Shown here one piece after another: positions 15,771-24,319 of a stretch of DNA of 44,321 bases. Position numbers and translations under genes: made by a program. The DNA comes from Rhodocyclales bacterium (GTDB lineage Bacteria > Pseudomonadota > Gammaproteobacteria > Burkholderiales > Rhodocyclaceae), in the NCBI GenBank assembly GCA_016235805.1, contig JACRIY010000054.1, positions 1 through 44,321 of the forward strand, given 5' to 3'. The stretch's first letter is position 1, and each line of letters starts with the position of its first letter. The notes under the pieces were generated by a model. That model saw only the letters and a list, made by a program, of their open reading frames with translations. It searched no databases and was not told where the DNA came from.

Positions 15771-16059
15771 TGTCGCTACCCGCCTTGTGCTGTTCGTCGT
15801 AAGCCGACAGCGTGGCCCCGGCGGCCGCCAGATGTTCGCGCAGGTACTTGATTTCGGGCTTGCCCAGTTCGTTGCCGTGATGCGGATGGTGCACCGTGAA
15901 CTCGTGGCGGTTGAGCACGACGCTGAAGCGCGCGCCATGGCCCGGCTCGACGCTGGCGCCGAGGTGGTGCAGCAGGGACTCGACTTCGCGCCATTGCACG
16001 TTGCTGCTGATCGGATCGTGAAAGATGGCCTGCAGGACTTTGCGGTGTTTGTTGCTCAT
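15763..16059 (-). CDS. HicA-like mRNA interferase-fold protein, no HicB partner
   Basis: 98 aa. WREVESLLHHLGASVEPGHGARFSVVLNRHEFTVHHPHHG matches the double-stranded RNA-binding fold of HicA toxins, including the histidine-containing strand. HicA toxins cleave mRNA and are blocked by HicB. No HicB is adjacent; a VF530-like gene follows instead. Proteins of this type are common as apparently solitary genes, so toxicity is not implied. It is probably the first gene of a three-gene unit. Confidence 0.65.
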   Translation of the reverse strand: MSNKHRKVLQAIFHDPISSNVQWREVESLLHHLGASVEPGHGARFSVVLNRHEFTVHHPHHGNELGKPEIKYLREHLAAAGATLSAYDEQHKAGSDNE

Positions 16060-16129
16060 GCTGGTGCTCCCCGACGACGGTGGCTACGGGCTTCATTCGC
16101 CCTCATCTCACGATGAGTATAGGCGGCTC

Positions 16130-18493
16130 TCAACGACCTGTCATGGCGGCGTCGGCGCGGCGCAAGCGGTGCAGCAGCATGTCGAACAGCGCATCCGGAT
16201 CGAAAGGCTTGGCCAGGAAGTCATCCATGCCGGCGGCCAGGCAGCGCGCCCGGTCTTCGGCAAAGGCATTGGCCGTCATGGCGATGATGGGAACGCCGGC
16301 ATAGTCGGGATCATGGCGTATGCAGCGCGTGGCATCGAGCCCGTCCATGCGTGGCATTTGCATGTCCATCAGGATGAGGTCGTAGACCTGGCCCCCCGCC
16401 ATGGCGCAGGCCTGTTCGCCGTCCTGCGCCGTATCCACCTTGAGCCCCGACTCGTCGAGCAGCATCCTGGCCACTTCCAGGTTGACCGGTTCGTCGTCGA
16501 CTACCAGGATGCGCCGTCCGGCGTAGTCGCGGCGGATCAGCAGTTCGGCATTTCCCGATTCACCGGTGGCATCCGCCGCGAATGCCGAACCGCGAGTCAG
16601 CCTTGCGGTAAACCAGAAGCGGCTGCCGACCTTTGCCGTGCTTTCGACGCCGACTTTGCCACCCATCAGTTGCGCCAGGCGGCGCGTGATCGCCAACCCC
16701 AGGCCGGTGCCGCCATATTTGCGCGTGGTCGAGTTGTCGGCTTGTTCGAAGGCTTTGAACAGGCGCGGCACGGCTTCGGTTTCGATGCCGATGCCGGTGT
16801 CGATCACTTCGAAGAGGACGGTGACAGCGTCGCCATCGTCCCGCTCGACGCCGGCGCGCAGCGTGACCGAGCCATGGTCGGTGAACTTGAGGGCGTTGTT
16901 GGCGTAGTTGAGCAGGGCCTGCTGGATGCGAATCGGATCTCCCAGCAATCCGGCGGGCAGCGAACTGGCTTCGATTTCCAGGCGGATGCCCTTGGCGTGC
17001 GCACGGTCGGCGAGTATCGAGCCGACCTTGCGCAACAGGCCCGGTATGTCGAGCGGAATTGCCTCCAGCACGAACTTGCCGGCCTCGATCTTGGAGATAT
17101 CGAGGATGTCGTTGATGATGCCCAGCAAGTGTTCGGCAGCGGTATCGATGTTGTCAAGCTGGTGCGCCTGCTGTGGCGTAACGCCGCCGCGACGCAACAG
17201 GTGGGCCATGCCGACTATGCCGTTCATCGGCGTCCTGATCTCGTGGCTCATGTTGGCGAGAAAGGCACTCTTGGCGACGTTGGCTGCCTCGGCCGCCTCC
17301 TTGGCCTCGGCCAGTTCGAAGGTGCGCGCCAGCACCTGCTCTTCAAGGCTGCTGCGATGGCGTTCGAGTTCGGCCTCGCTGCGCAGGCGCTCGGTGGCAT
17401 CGCGGTCGACGCCCTGGAAGCCCGTCAGCTTGCCCCCGGTATCAAAGACCGGCGCGGCATTCGACTCGAAGCTGCGGTAGTCGCCTTCGGCGGTCCGCCA
17501 GCGAATCGTCACACCGTGCCAACCGCGGCACTTCTGCACAGCCTCGTTGAAAGTTTCAACAAGCATGGCGCGGTCGTCCGGATGGACCAGATCGATCGTA
17601 TCGGTATCCAGGAGTTCCTGAAAGCCGAGGCCCAGCAGATGCAAGCCGCGTTCATTCGAATAGGTATGTCGGCCCTGCGCATCCATGGCCCAGACCCAGT
17701 CCGCGGAGTTTTCGGCGAGCAGGCGGTAACGCGATTCGCTGGCACCCAGTTGCGCGTTCCTTTCGTCGATCTCGCGCAGCGCGCGGGCGCCGGTTTCCTT
17801 GAGGGTGACGATGGCCGTCGCCAGTTCGTCAATCTCGTCGCGAACCGCGACCTTGGCCGCAGGCTCGGCGTCGGCGAGGAACCGACGCAGATCCCTCGGC
17901 TTGACGTTCTTCAGTTCGTCGGCGATGACCAGCAAGCGGCGGCGCACGAACTCGTGGTAGATCATCACCGCCAGCAACACGACCAGCAGGATCACCAGGG
18001 TATTGCCGGCCAACGCGATCAAGCCCCGGCGGATATGCTCGGCGCGCAGCTCGCTTAGATCGGTGACAATCTCCAGCGTTCCAAGCTCATGGCGCCTCCC
18101 CGATTCCTCGACGTAAAGCGGGAAGGCCTTCTCGAAGACTTCGTTGGCCCCGATCTCCCTGCCGAATCGGAGTTCGGCGCGACCGGGAACGGTGAGGTGC
18201 ATCGAATGCACGTTGGATAGCCGCGCGGCGCCATTCAGCAGTACCGCGACATGGTCAAAGTCGAAAGCCCACAGGCTGTTGTTTAGTGCCGGAGTGATGA
18301 ACTCAGCCACGGACTGGATGTGTCGATCCAGATTTGCGACGCGCTCGCGGTAGGACAGTACCGCCTCGCCCGCCGAAATCAGTATCGAGGAAATACCGCC
18401 GACCAGCACCGACCAGAGCAGGATGCGTCGCGTCAGGCGGCTCTTGAAACCGAGGAAGTCGAGCCGACCTGAAATCTTCTCCGGCATGACCAT
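16130..18493 (-). CDS. Membrane-bound hybrid sensor histidine kinase
   Basis: 787 aa. Two membrane helices (about 22-45 and 160-180) flank a periplasmic sensor of about 115 residues. Then come a HAMP-like segment, a coiled coil, a PAS domain (about 255-370), HisKA with H417 (MSHEIRTPMNG), HATPase (DTGIGI, GGTGLGL) and a receiver domain (about 655-775, LMDMQMPRMDG). It starts 12 bases after a periplasmic solute-binding protein gene whose end supplies the ribosome binding site. The two probably form a sensing unit in which the binding protein presents a ligand. No separate response regulator gene is adjacent. Confidence 0.9.
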   Translation of the reverse strand: MVMPEKISGRLDFLGFKSRLTRRILLWSVLVGGISSILISAGEAVLSYRERVANLDRHIQSVAEFITPALNNSLWAFDFDHVAVLLNGAARLSNVHSMHLTVPGRAELRFGREIGANEVFEKAFPLYVEESGRRHELGTLEIVTDLSELRAEHIRRGLIALAGNTLVILLVVLLAVMIYHEFVRRRLLVIADELKNVKPRDLRRFLADAEPAAKVAVRDEIDELATAIVTLKETGARALREIDERNAQLGASESRYRLLAENSADWVWAMDAQGRHTYSNERGLHLLGLGFQELLDTDTIDLVHPDDRAMLVETFNEAVQKCRGWHGVTIRWRTAEGDYRSFESNAAPVFDTGGKLTGFQGVDRDATERLRSEAELERHRSSLEEQVLARTFELAEAKEAAEAANVAKSAFLANMSHEIRTPMNGIVGMAHLLRRGGVTPQQAHQLDNIDTAAEHLLGIINDILDISKIEAGKFVLEAIPLDIPGLLRKVGSILADRAHAKGIRLEIEASSLPAGLLGDPIRIQQALLNYANNALKFTDHGSVTLRAGVERDDGDAVTVLFEVIDTGIGIETEAVPRLFKAFEQADNSTTRKYGGTGLGLAITRRLAQLMGGKVGVESTAKVGSRFWFTARLTRGSAFAADATGESGNAELLIRRDYAGRRILVVDDEPVNLEVARMLLDESGLKVDTAQDGEQACAMAGGQVYDLILMDMQMPRMDGLDATRCIRHDPDYAGVPIIAMTANAFAEDRARCLAAGMDDFLAKPFDPDALFDMLLHRLRRADAAMTGR

Positions 18494-18505
18494 GGAAAAA
18501 GTCCG

Positions 18506-19213
18506 CTACTCCGCCTTCAGCGCGGCAAGGATGCGGTTGTAGCTGCCGTCGGCTTTCATTTCGCGCAGGGCCTGCGCCAGTTTCGGCACCAGCGCCTCGT
18601 GCTTCCTGTGCAGGTAGAGGAACATATCCACATCCTTCAGCGCTGGCGCCAGCGGCGCGATGGACGACAGGCCCATGCTGCGTGCCAGCGCGACGCCGTC
18701 GGCCCGGGTGTAAAGCGCAAGATCGATGCGGCCGCCGTCGAGCATGAGGAACATCTGCTCCGGCTTGTCCACCTTGCTCACTACCCTTGCGCCACCGGCA
18801 TTTGCCTCGAACATCTTCCAACCGGTGATGAAGGCGACGCGATGCGGCTTGAGGCTGTCCCACCCCTGTTCGAGCCGGATCGAGGCGTCCCTGGCGAATG
18901 CGACGAAGCTGATCCCGATGTAGCGCTCGGGCACCTGCACCAGGTTCGGGTACTGGCTGGAGAGGCCGGGCACCCGCAACCCCTCGCCGTCGACCTCGCC
19001 GAGGTTGGCCGAATGCAGGGAACGCTCGGAGGGCAGGCTGACCATCTTGAAGTCCACGCCGATGCGGCGGAAGGCTTCCTTCGACAGGTCATGCAACGCC
19101 TGACGGTCGAGCGGCGTGTTGTTGGTGCTGATGGTAAGCGGCTCGGCACGAGCCGCGATCGCCAGGCCGCAGAGCAGGCCGATGAGGGCAAGTATCGTGA
19201 TTCGGGTTCGCAT
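18506..19213 (-). CDS. Periplasmic solute-binding protein (SBP_bac_3-like)
   Basis: 235 aa with a cleavable signal peptide ending near ARAEP. The mature part begins LTISTNNTPL and contains the two-lobed pattern of family 3 binding proteins (KEAFRRIGVDFKMVSLPSER, DLALYTRADGVALA). No permease genes are nearby. It precedes a hybrid kinase with a periplasmic domain, which suggests a sensing rather than a transport role. The start ATG 19213 is preferred over 19228 because GGAA lies 5 bases upstream. Ligand unknown. Confidence 0.8.
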   Translation of the reverse strand: MRTRITILALIGLLCGLAIAARAEPLTISTNNTPLDRQALHDLSKEAFRRIGVDFKMVSLPSERSLHSANLGEVDGEGLRVPGLSSQYPNLVQVPERYIGISFVAFARDASIRLEQGWDSLKPHRVAFITGWKMFEANAGGARVVSKVDKPEQMFLMLDGGRIDLALYTRADGVALARSMGLSSIAPLAPALKDVDMFLYLHRKHEALVPKLAQALREMKADGSYNRILAALKAE

Positions 19214-19375
19214 CGTAATTCCGGTCATCGTGGATGAACAAGCGGGAATCCACCCTGGGAATCCCGCTCATGCCGAAAATGTTCTCATTTGTAGCCCGCA
19301 ATGCATATTGGTAGATTGCGCGGCGAACTGCGGAATATACGTAGGCGACAGACCTGCTCCGGCCCGCGACAAGAC

Positions 19376-21010
19376 TCAGTGGCTGGTTCCCTCCGAACGG
19401 CTGATCTTGTTGTGCAGGTTGTACTTGCCCACCGGCTTGTCCATCGGGATGCGCTTGACCTCCTTGAAGGTCGCCGCATCGAACACGATCAGCGCGCCGC
19501 CGTCGGCCTTGCGCTCCCACAGGCTGGCCAGCACGTACTTGCCATCGCGGGTGAACTCGACGTGGGCCAGGGTCTTGCCCGGGTTCGTCTTCACTTCGGC
19601 GACCTTTTCCAGCGTGCGCTTGTCGATCACCTGCAGCGTGTCCTTGCCCTTCGACATCATCGAATCGGTCCAGGCGTAGGGCGTGTTCTCGTGGCTGCGC
19701 ATGAAGAAGCCGGGCCCCAGCGTAGGGATTGTCTTCAGCGTGCTCCAGTCCTTCATGTCAGTCACGGTGATAAGCCCTTCCTTCAGGTTGGGGGTGGCCA
19801 TCACCGTGCGCTCGGCGCCCCCGGGCGGCGCGTATTTCCAGGTGATGCCGGAACCGAGATGCGGCATGCCCGGCAGCTTGAGGTCGGCGATCTTCTTCCT
19901 CACATCGAGGTGCACCACCTGACCCTTGCCGGCCTCGCGACTCGACCCCATCAGTTCGGAATAGTCCTGGGTGAAGAAGAAATCGTCGAGCGGTTCGGAA
20001 AGGAAACTGCGCCGCGGGTTGAGGAAGCCCGGAATGAAGCTGCCTTCCTTGTACTTGAAGTCGTGGATCATGCCGACCGGAATGTCATCTGCCTTGGGGT
20101 TGTAGCTGACCTCCCACACCTCGGGCACGTCCTTCAGCGCGGCGACGAAGCTCTGGCGCGGCGCGGCGTCATACACCGCCGAAACTCGCGAGCTTTCCTT
20201 GCGGTCCTTGTTCCACACCTCGTGCACCTTGAGCAGGTTGAGGTCGGCATCGAGCAGCACCAAGGTGTGCGGCAAGTAGTTGGCCACGGCGAGGTATTTG
20301 CCGTCGCCCGAGACGGCGACATTGCGCGTGTTGATGCCGGCGCGGATCTCCGCCACCACCTTGAGGTTCCAGATGTCGAACTTGGTGATCCAGCCATCGC
20401 GCGAGGCGAAGAAGACGTAGCGCCCGTCCGGCGTGAATTTCGGTCCGCCGTGCAGCGCATAGCGCGAAGGAAAACGATGGATCGGCTCCAGCTTGTCGCC
20501 ATCGAGCACCGTGACATGGTGGTCGCCGGTTTCGACCACGATGAACAGGTTCATCATGTCGACGCCCTTGAATACGTCGGCGGGTTTTGCCGGCAGGCTG
20601 CCGGATTCAAAATTGACGATGCGCGAGCCCCTGATGTCGGCCTCCGTAAAAGTCGGCGCCGGCGACACGGCGGTGTAGATGTATTCGACCAGCGCGGCGA
20701 TCTCTTCCTTGCTCATGCGCTCGGCAAAACCCAGCATCTGCGTCGCCGCGCGGCCCTCGCCGATCACCTTCACGGCTTCCGGCTTGCGCAGGCGCGCGAG
20801 GCTCTCCGGCAGCAGCGCCGGGCCGGTGAGGCCGAGCCGTCCGGGCCCGTGGCAGGCCGCGCAATGCTGCTGGTAGAGCGCGGGCGCGTCGGCGGCCTGC
20901 ACGCCCGGGGCGAGCAGGGCCGCGAGGCTGGTCGCGACAAGTCGCAACGCCAGGCCGGCGGCGCGGCGCGCCAATCCGGATCGTGCCTGCGTGTCAGGGA
21001 ATGCTTTCAT
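19376..21010 (-). CDS. nirN: Cytochrome c - heme d1-domain protein NirN
   Basis: 544 aa: signal peptide (to about residue 39), a c-type heme domain with CAACH (50-54) and an eight-bladed d1-type propeller. It resembles cytochrome cd1 nitrite reductase, but the c-domain pattern (GRLGLTGPALLPESLARL), the length and the ending KYNLHNKISRSEGTSH fit NirN. NirN oxidises dihydro-heme d1 in the last step of heme d1 synthesis. NirS ends differently. It lies 45 bases downstream of an FNR-type regulator gene on the same strand. Other nir genes except nirJ (27720-28874) are outside the window. The linker between its two domains contains a copy of the 22-nt repeat. Confidence 0.82.
   Translation of the reverse strand: MKAFPDTQARSGLARRAAGLALRLVATSLAALLAPGVQAADAPALYQQHCAACHGPGRLGLTGPALLPESLARLRKPEAVKVIGEGRAATQMLGFAERMSKEEIAALVEYIYTAVSPAPTFTEADIRGSRIVNFESGSLPAKPADVFKGVDMMNLFIVVETGDHHVTVLDGDKLEPIHRFPSRYALHGGPKFTPDGRYVFFASRDGWITKFDIWNLKVVAEIRAGINTRNVAVSGDGKYLAVANYLPHTLVLLDADLNLLKVHEVWNKDRKESSRVSAVYDAAPRQSFVAALKDVPEVWEVSYNPKADDIPVGMIHDFKYKEGSFIPGFLNPRRSFLSEPLDDFFFTQDYSELMGSSREAGKGQVVHLDVRKKIADLKLPGMPHLGSGITWKYAPPGGAERTVMATPNLKEGLITVTDMKDWSTLKTIPTLGPGFFMRSHENTPYAWTDSMMSKGKDTLQVIDKRTLEKVAEVKTNPGKTLAHVEFTRDGKYVLASLWERKADGGALIVFDAATFKEVKRIPMDKPVGKYNLHNKISRSEGTSH
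20651..20672 (+). repeat. Dispersed 22-nt repeat, copy 2 (plus)
   Basis: Lies antisense within nirN, in the linker between the heme c and d1 domains. Read on the gene strand it codes AVSPAPT. Confidence 0.75.
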
Positions 21011-21055
21011 TCTTTCGCCTCGTTCGATGGGTAGTGGTGCGGGGTTCGGCGAGCC

Positions 21056-21811
21056 TCAGCCTTCGCGCGCTATCTTTTCCAGCGCCGCGATGTCGCCCCG
21101 GAAATAGCGCTTTTCCTTGCCGGGAACCTTGTGCAGGATGCCCAGGCGCGCGAATTCGGACGTGATGCGGCTCACGGTTTCAAAGGTGATGCCGAGGATG
21201 GAAGCCATGTCCTCGCCGGTGAATCGCAGTATGCGGTCGCCATTCCCGGTCCATAGCTTGAGCAGCAGTCGCGCCACCCGGACGCGGGCCGGGATCGAGC
21301 CGCCCACCATCTGCGCCAGCCAGTTCTCCGCCTCGCTCAGCGCCGCCTGGGAACGCTCCATCAGGCGCATCTGCAGTTCGGGATGGCTGCCGATGAACTT
21401 GTGGAAATAGGGCATCGGAATGCGGCAGGCGCGCACCTTGTCGATGGCGATCGCCGAATAGTCGTAATGCGACCGAAAGGTGGATTCGAGGCCGGCGACA
21501 TCGCCGACTTTCAGCACGCGGACGATGCGCACCGTGCCGCTGGGCTCCAGGTGCACCATCTTGATCGCGCCGCCGCGGATGCAATACACCGCGTCGGCCA
21601 CGGTGCCGAGGGTGAAGATCGTGGCGCCCGGCTCGAAATCGAAGTCGTCGATGCCGGCGTGGAAGTCGACCAGGTTTTCCAGCGAAACGTCGCTGCACAC
21701 CATGTCGCGGCGCAAGGCGCAGGAATTGCAGTTGCTGCGGCCCTGGCAGCGGATCTGGGGCGGGGTCTTCATCAGGCGGAAAAAATCGGCAACGAATTCA
21801 CGGCGAATCAT
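21056..21811 (-). CDS. FNR-type oxygen-responsive transcription regulator
   Basis: 251-aa Crp/FNR family protein. The N-terminal cysteines C22, C28, C31 and C39 (C-x2-C-x7-C, as in FnrN/FixK-type proteins) plus C129 in VRACRIP, at the position of E. coli FNR Cys122, could hold an O2-sensitive [4Fe-4S] cluster. A cyclic-nucleotide-binding-type barrel is followed by a dimer helix and a helix-turn-helix whose recognition helix has E211, S214 and R215 (ETVSR), the residues that read TTGAT half-sites. The length equals FNR. ATG 21811 is chosen, with 21772 as an alternative; neither has a good ribosome binding site. nirN follows after 45 bases, and an FNR-type box lies about 140 bases upstream. Confidence 0.9.
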   Translation of the reverse strand: MIRREFVADFFRLMKTPPQIRCQGRSNCNSCALRRDMVCSDVSLENLVDFHAGIDDFDFEPGATIFTLGTVADAVYCIRGGAIKMVHLEPSGTVRIVRVLKVGDVAGLESTFRSHYDYSAIAIDKVRACRIPMPYFHKFIGSHPELQMRLMERSQAALSEAENWLAQMVGGSIPARVRVARLLLKLWTGNGDRILRFTGEDMASILGITFETVSRITSEFARLGILHKVPGKEKRYFRGDIAALEKIAREG

Positions 21812-21821
21812 GCAGCGCGAA

Positions 21822-21843
21822 AGTCGGCGCCGGCGGAACGGCA
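21822..21843 (+). repeat. Dispersed 22-nt repeat, copy 3 (plus)
   Basis: Lies in non-coding DNA just upstream of the FNR-type regulator start, ending ACGGCA rather than ACGGCG. Confidence 0.7.
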
Positions 21844-21944
21844 GTTTACTACCGAAGCAGCATAGGAAACCTGCGTCGACGCGCATTCTCGCCAGGTTCG
21901 ACTCGGCCTGCGAATAATCCAGGCTGCGCCGGCCCTGGCCGTCC

Positions 21945-21958
21945 TTGATCGCAATCAA
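21945..21958. promoter_or_regulatory. Consensus FNR box between regulator and TonB receptor
   Basis: TTGATCGCAATCAA is a perfect TTGAT-N4-ATCAA match. Toward the regulator gene a -10-like GATTAT (minus strand, 21914-21919) lies 35 bases from the box centre, close to class II spacing. Toward the receptor no -10 is visible at the right distance. Autoregulation of the regulator is the simpler reading. Confidence 0.7.
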
Positions 21959-22135
21959 CGAACACCGCGGAAAGCAGGCAGGCGCGACAACATGCCGCGC
22001 GACGAATCGCCGCATGCGACCTTTTGCCACGCCGGCGCGCAGCGGCGGCACACGACAATGCACGCCTCGTCGAGCCTCACGCCGGGCTGCAATAGCGGTG
22101 CGGCACAAGCGACTTCCCCGCGCAAGGAAATCACG

Positions 22136-24307
22136 ATGCAGCAGAAACATCCCGCTCCGCTCCCGATCCGCCGCGCCTGCTGGCTCGCCCTCGCCGGCCT
22201 GTTTGCCGCGCCGGCCGGCCACGCGCAAACCACCCTTCCGGCCATCACCATCACCGCCGCCGAAACCGGAGCCGGCGCCCGGCTGCCGCTCGACGACGTC
22301 GCGCGGACCGGCACCCGGCTGGGACTGACGGCGCGCCAGACGGCGGCCACCATCAACATCGTCGACCGCGACGCCATCGAGGCCAGCGGCGCGCGCGACA
22401 CGCTGGAAACCCTGCAGGGCGCGCCGGGCATCATCGCCGACGCCACGCCCGGCGGCGGCGGCAATGTTTCGATGCGCGGCTTTTCCAGTTCGCAGATCAC
22501 GCAACTGTTCAATGGCCTCGACGTGGCCTACATCATCGCCGCCCACCCGGTCGACTCCTGGCTGCTCGACCGGGTCGAAGTCCTCGGCGGCGCCTCGAGC
22601 TTCCTCTTCGGCCAGGGCGCGGTCGGCGGCGCCGTGAATTACATCTCCAAGCTGGCGACGCGCCAGCCGCTGCAGCAGGACTCGCTGCTGCGCGCCGCCA
22701 GCTTCGGCGACTATCAGGTCGCCCATGACGTCAATGGCGCAATCGGCGGCGCGGACTCGGGCCACTACGCCCGGGTCGCCGTCAGCCACCAGGGCATCGG
22801 CGGTTATGTCGATCGCACCGACGGCCGTTCGTTCGTGCTCTCCGCCTCGTGGCTCGCCGACCTGACGCCGCGGCTGTCGCACACGCTGGCCTACGAATAC
22901 CAGGCCAAGGACCACCAGCCTTACTGGGGCACCCCGCTGCTGAATCCGACCACGGATGCCCGGTTCAACCCGGACACCCGCTTCAAGAATTACAACGCGG
23001 CGGACGGCGCCTATGAACAGACAGTGCAATGGCTGCGCTCCCTGCTCGAATTCCGGGTTTCCGACCAGACCACGCTGAGCAACACCCTGTATTTCTACGA
23101 TGCCGAACGCGACTACCGCAACGTCGAGACCTATCGCTTCAATGCCGCCAACAGCGCCGTGATCCGCTCCGCCACGCTGGCGCAGAAGCACGGCCAGAGC
23201 ATCGTCGGCGACCGTGTCGAGGCCGTGCACAAGGGCGAGATCCTCGGCCTGCCGACGACCTGGTCCTTCGGCGTCGACCTCAGCCGCAACACCCAGACGC
23301 GCTACCCGACTTCGCTGGCCGCCGTGGTCAGCACCGTCGATCCGGTCAATTTCGCGCCGGAAAACTTCTTCCAGATTCCCGGTGTCACGCCGGCCACCAA
23401 TCCGGACCGCGACAACCGGGTATGGACCCGGGCCCTGTATGCCGAGAACCATACGAAGCTGACCAGCGCCTGGAGCCTGCTTTCCGGTTTGCGCGCCGAA
23501 CACATCAAGGTCGATGCGGTGAATCACCGCGCGGTGAATGCGGCGAATCCCGCCTACTTCCAGCGCCACTGGAATCCGGTCACCGGCCGCCTCGGCCTCA
23601 TGTACGAGTTCTCGCCCGGGGCGAACGCCTACGTGACCGGCAGCACCGCCGCCGATCCCCCCTCGGGCATCCTCAGCACCGCCAACTTCGGCAGCGTCCA
23701 GGACTGGGACCTGACCAGCGGACGGCAGGTCGAGGTCGGCAGCAAGTTCGACTTCCTCGACGGCCGGGGCAACGCCACCGTCGCCGCCTACAAGATCGTC
23801 CGCAAGAACCTGGCCATGCCCGATCCGGCGAATCCCGCGGTCAGCATCCCGGTCGGCCAGCAATCCTCGCGCGGCATCGAGCTGCAGGCCGGCATCCGCC
23901 TGTCGCCGGCCTGGAGCCTGCGCGGCGACCTGGCGCTGGTGGACGCGCGCTACGACACCTTCATGCAGACCGTCGGCGTGGTGGCGGTTTCCCGCGCCGG
24001 CAACACGCCGACCTATGTGCCGGATCGCGTCGCCAACCTGCACCTGGGCTGGAACATCACTCCGGCATGGACCGTGGCGGCGGAACTGCGCAACGTGTCA
24101 GCGCGCTGGGGCAACGTCGAGAACACGCAACGCTTCCCGGGCTACACCCTGCTCGGCGCCAGCCTGTCGTGGAAGCTCGACCGCAGTTCGACGCTGGTCC
24201 TGCGCGGCCGCAACCTGGGCGACGAGTTCTACGTCGCCTCGGGTTCGACCCAGCCGCGCATCGGCGAGCCGCGGGCCTTCGAACTCAGCCTGCGCAGCAC
24301 CTACTGA
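22136..24307 (+). CDS. TonB-dependent outer membrane receptor, siderophore type
   Basis: 723 aa. Signal peptide to about GHAQ. The plug domain (about 45-165) has the pattern IEASGARDTLETLQGAPGI and the signature VEVLGGASSFLFGQGAVGG. A 22-strand-type barrel ends in LSLRSTY with the terminal aromatic residue needed for outer-membrane assembly. The start ATG 22136 has AAGGAA upstream; the longer frame from 21992 has no such site. It heads an operon with a PepSY protein, tonB, exbB and exbD, so receptor and energiser are supplied together. Sequence features fit ferric siderophore receptors, but a copper role (as for NosA/OprC in denitrifiers) cannot be excluded. Confidence 0.9.
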   Translation: MQQKHPAPLPIRRACWLALAGLFAAPAGHAQTTLPAITITAAETGAGARLPLDDVARTGTRLGLTARQTAATINIVDRDAIEASGARDTLETLQGAPGIIADATPGGGGNVSMRGFSSSQITQLFNGLDVAYIIAAHPVDSWLLDRVEVLGGASSFLFGQGAVGGAVNYISKLATRQPLQQDSLLRAASFGDYQVAHDVNGAIGGADSGHYARVAVSHQGIGGYVDRTDGRSFVLSASWLADLTPRLSHTLAYEYQAKDHQPYWGTPLLNPTTDARFNPDTRFKNYNAADGAYEQTVQWLRSLLEFRVSDQTTLSNTLYFYDAERDYRNVETYRFNAANSAVIRSATLAQKHGQSIVGDRVEAVHKGEILGLPTTWSFGVDLSRNTQTRYPTSLAAVVSTVDPVNFAPENFFQIPGVTPATNPDRDNRVWTRALYAENHTKLTSAWSLLSGLRAEHIKVDAVNHRAVNAANPAYFQRHWNPVTGRLGLMYEFSPGANAYVTGSTAADPPSGILSTANFGSVQDWDLTSGRQVEVGSKFDFLDGRGNATVAAYKIVRKNLAMPDPANPAVSIPVGQQSSRGIELQAGIRLSPAWSLRGDLALVDARYDTFMQTVGVVAVSRAGNTPTYVPDRVANLHLGWNITPAWTVAAELRNVSARWGNVENTQRFPGYTLLGASLSWKLDRSSTLVLRGRNLGDEFYVASGSTQPRIGEPRAFELSLRSTY

Positions 24308-24319
24308 ACGTAACCGGCC

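Larger units (their letters stand above)
21812..22135. other. 324-bp divergent intergenic region
   Basis: Lies between the FNR-type regulator and the TonB-dependent receptor. It contains the 22-nt repeat copy 3 and a consensus FNR box (21945-21958). No B12-box or other riboswitch signature was found before the receptor, and no gene is supported. Confidence 0.6.

Noticed and set aside
15763-16059. A HicA toxin-antitoxin module
   Set aside because: The HicA-like fold is clear, but there is no HicB antitoxin next to it, so a functional toxin-antitoxin system is not supported.
16640-16666. A sequence in the second kinase gene resembling the 22-nt repeat
   Set aside because: The middle differs at several positions, and the codons spell the normal conserved kinase segment GGKVGVES, so the match is explained by protein conservation.
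21959-22135. A cobalamin riboswitch before the TonB-dependent receptor
   Set aside because: No B12-box or matching stem pattern is visible, and the receptor resembles siderophore types.
21812-24043. A 995-codon minus-strand open frame running antisense through the TonB receptor and into the FNR-type gene
   Set aside because: Only its last 251 codons (21056-21811) are a real protein. The upstream part is a high-GC antisense frame over a well-supported receptor.
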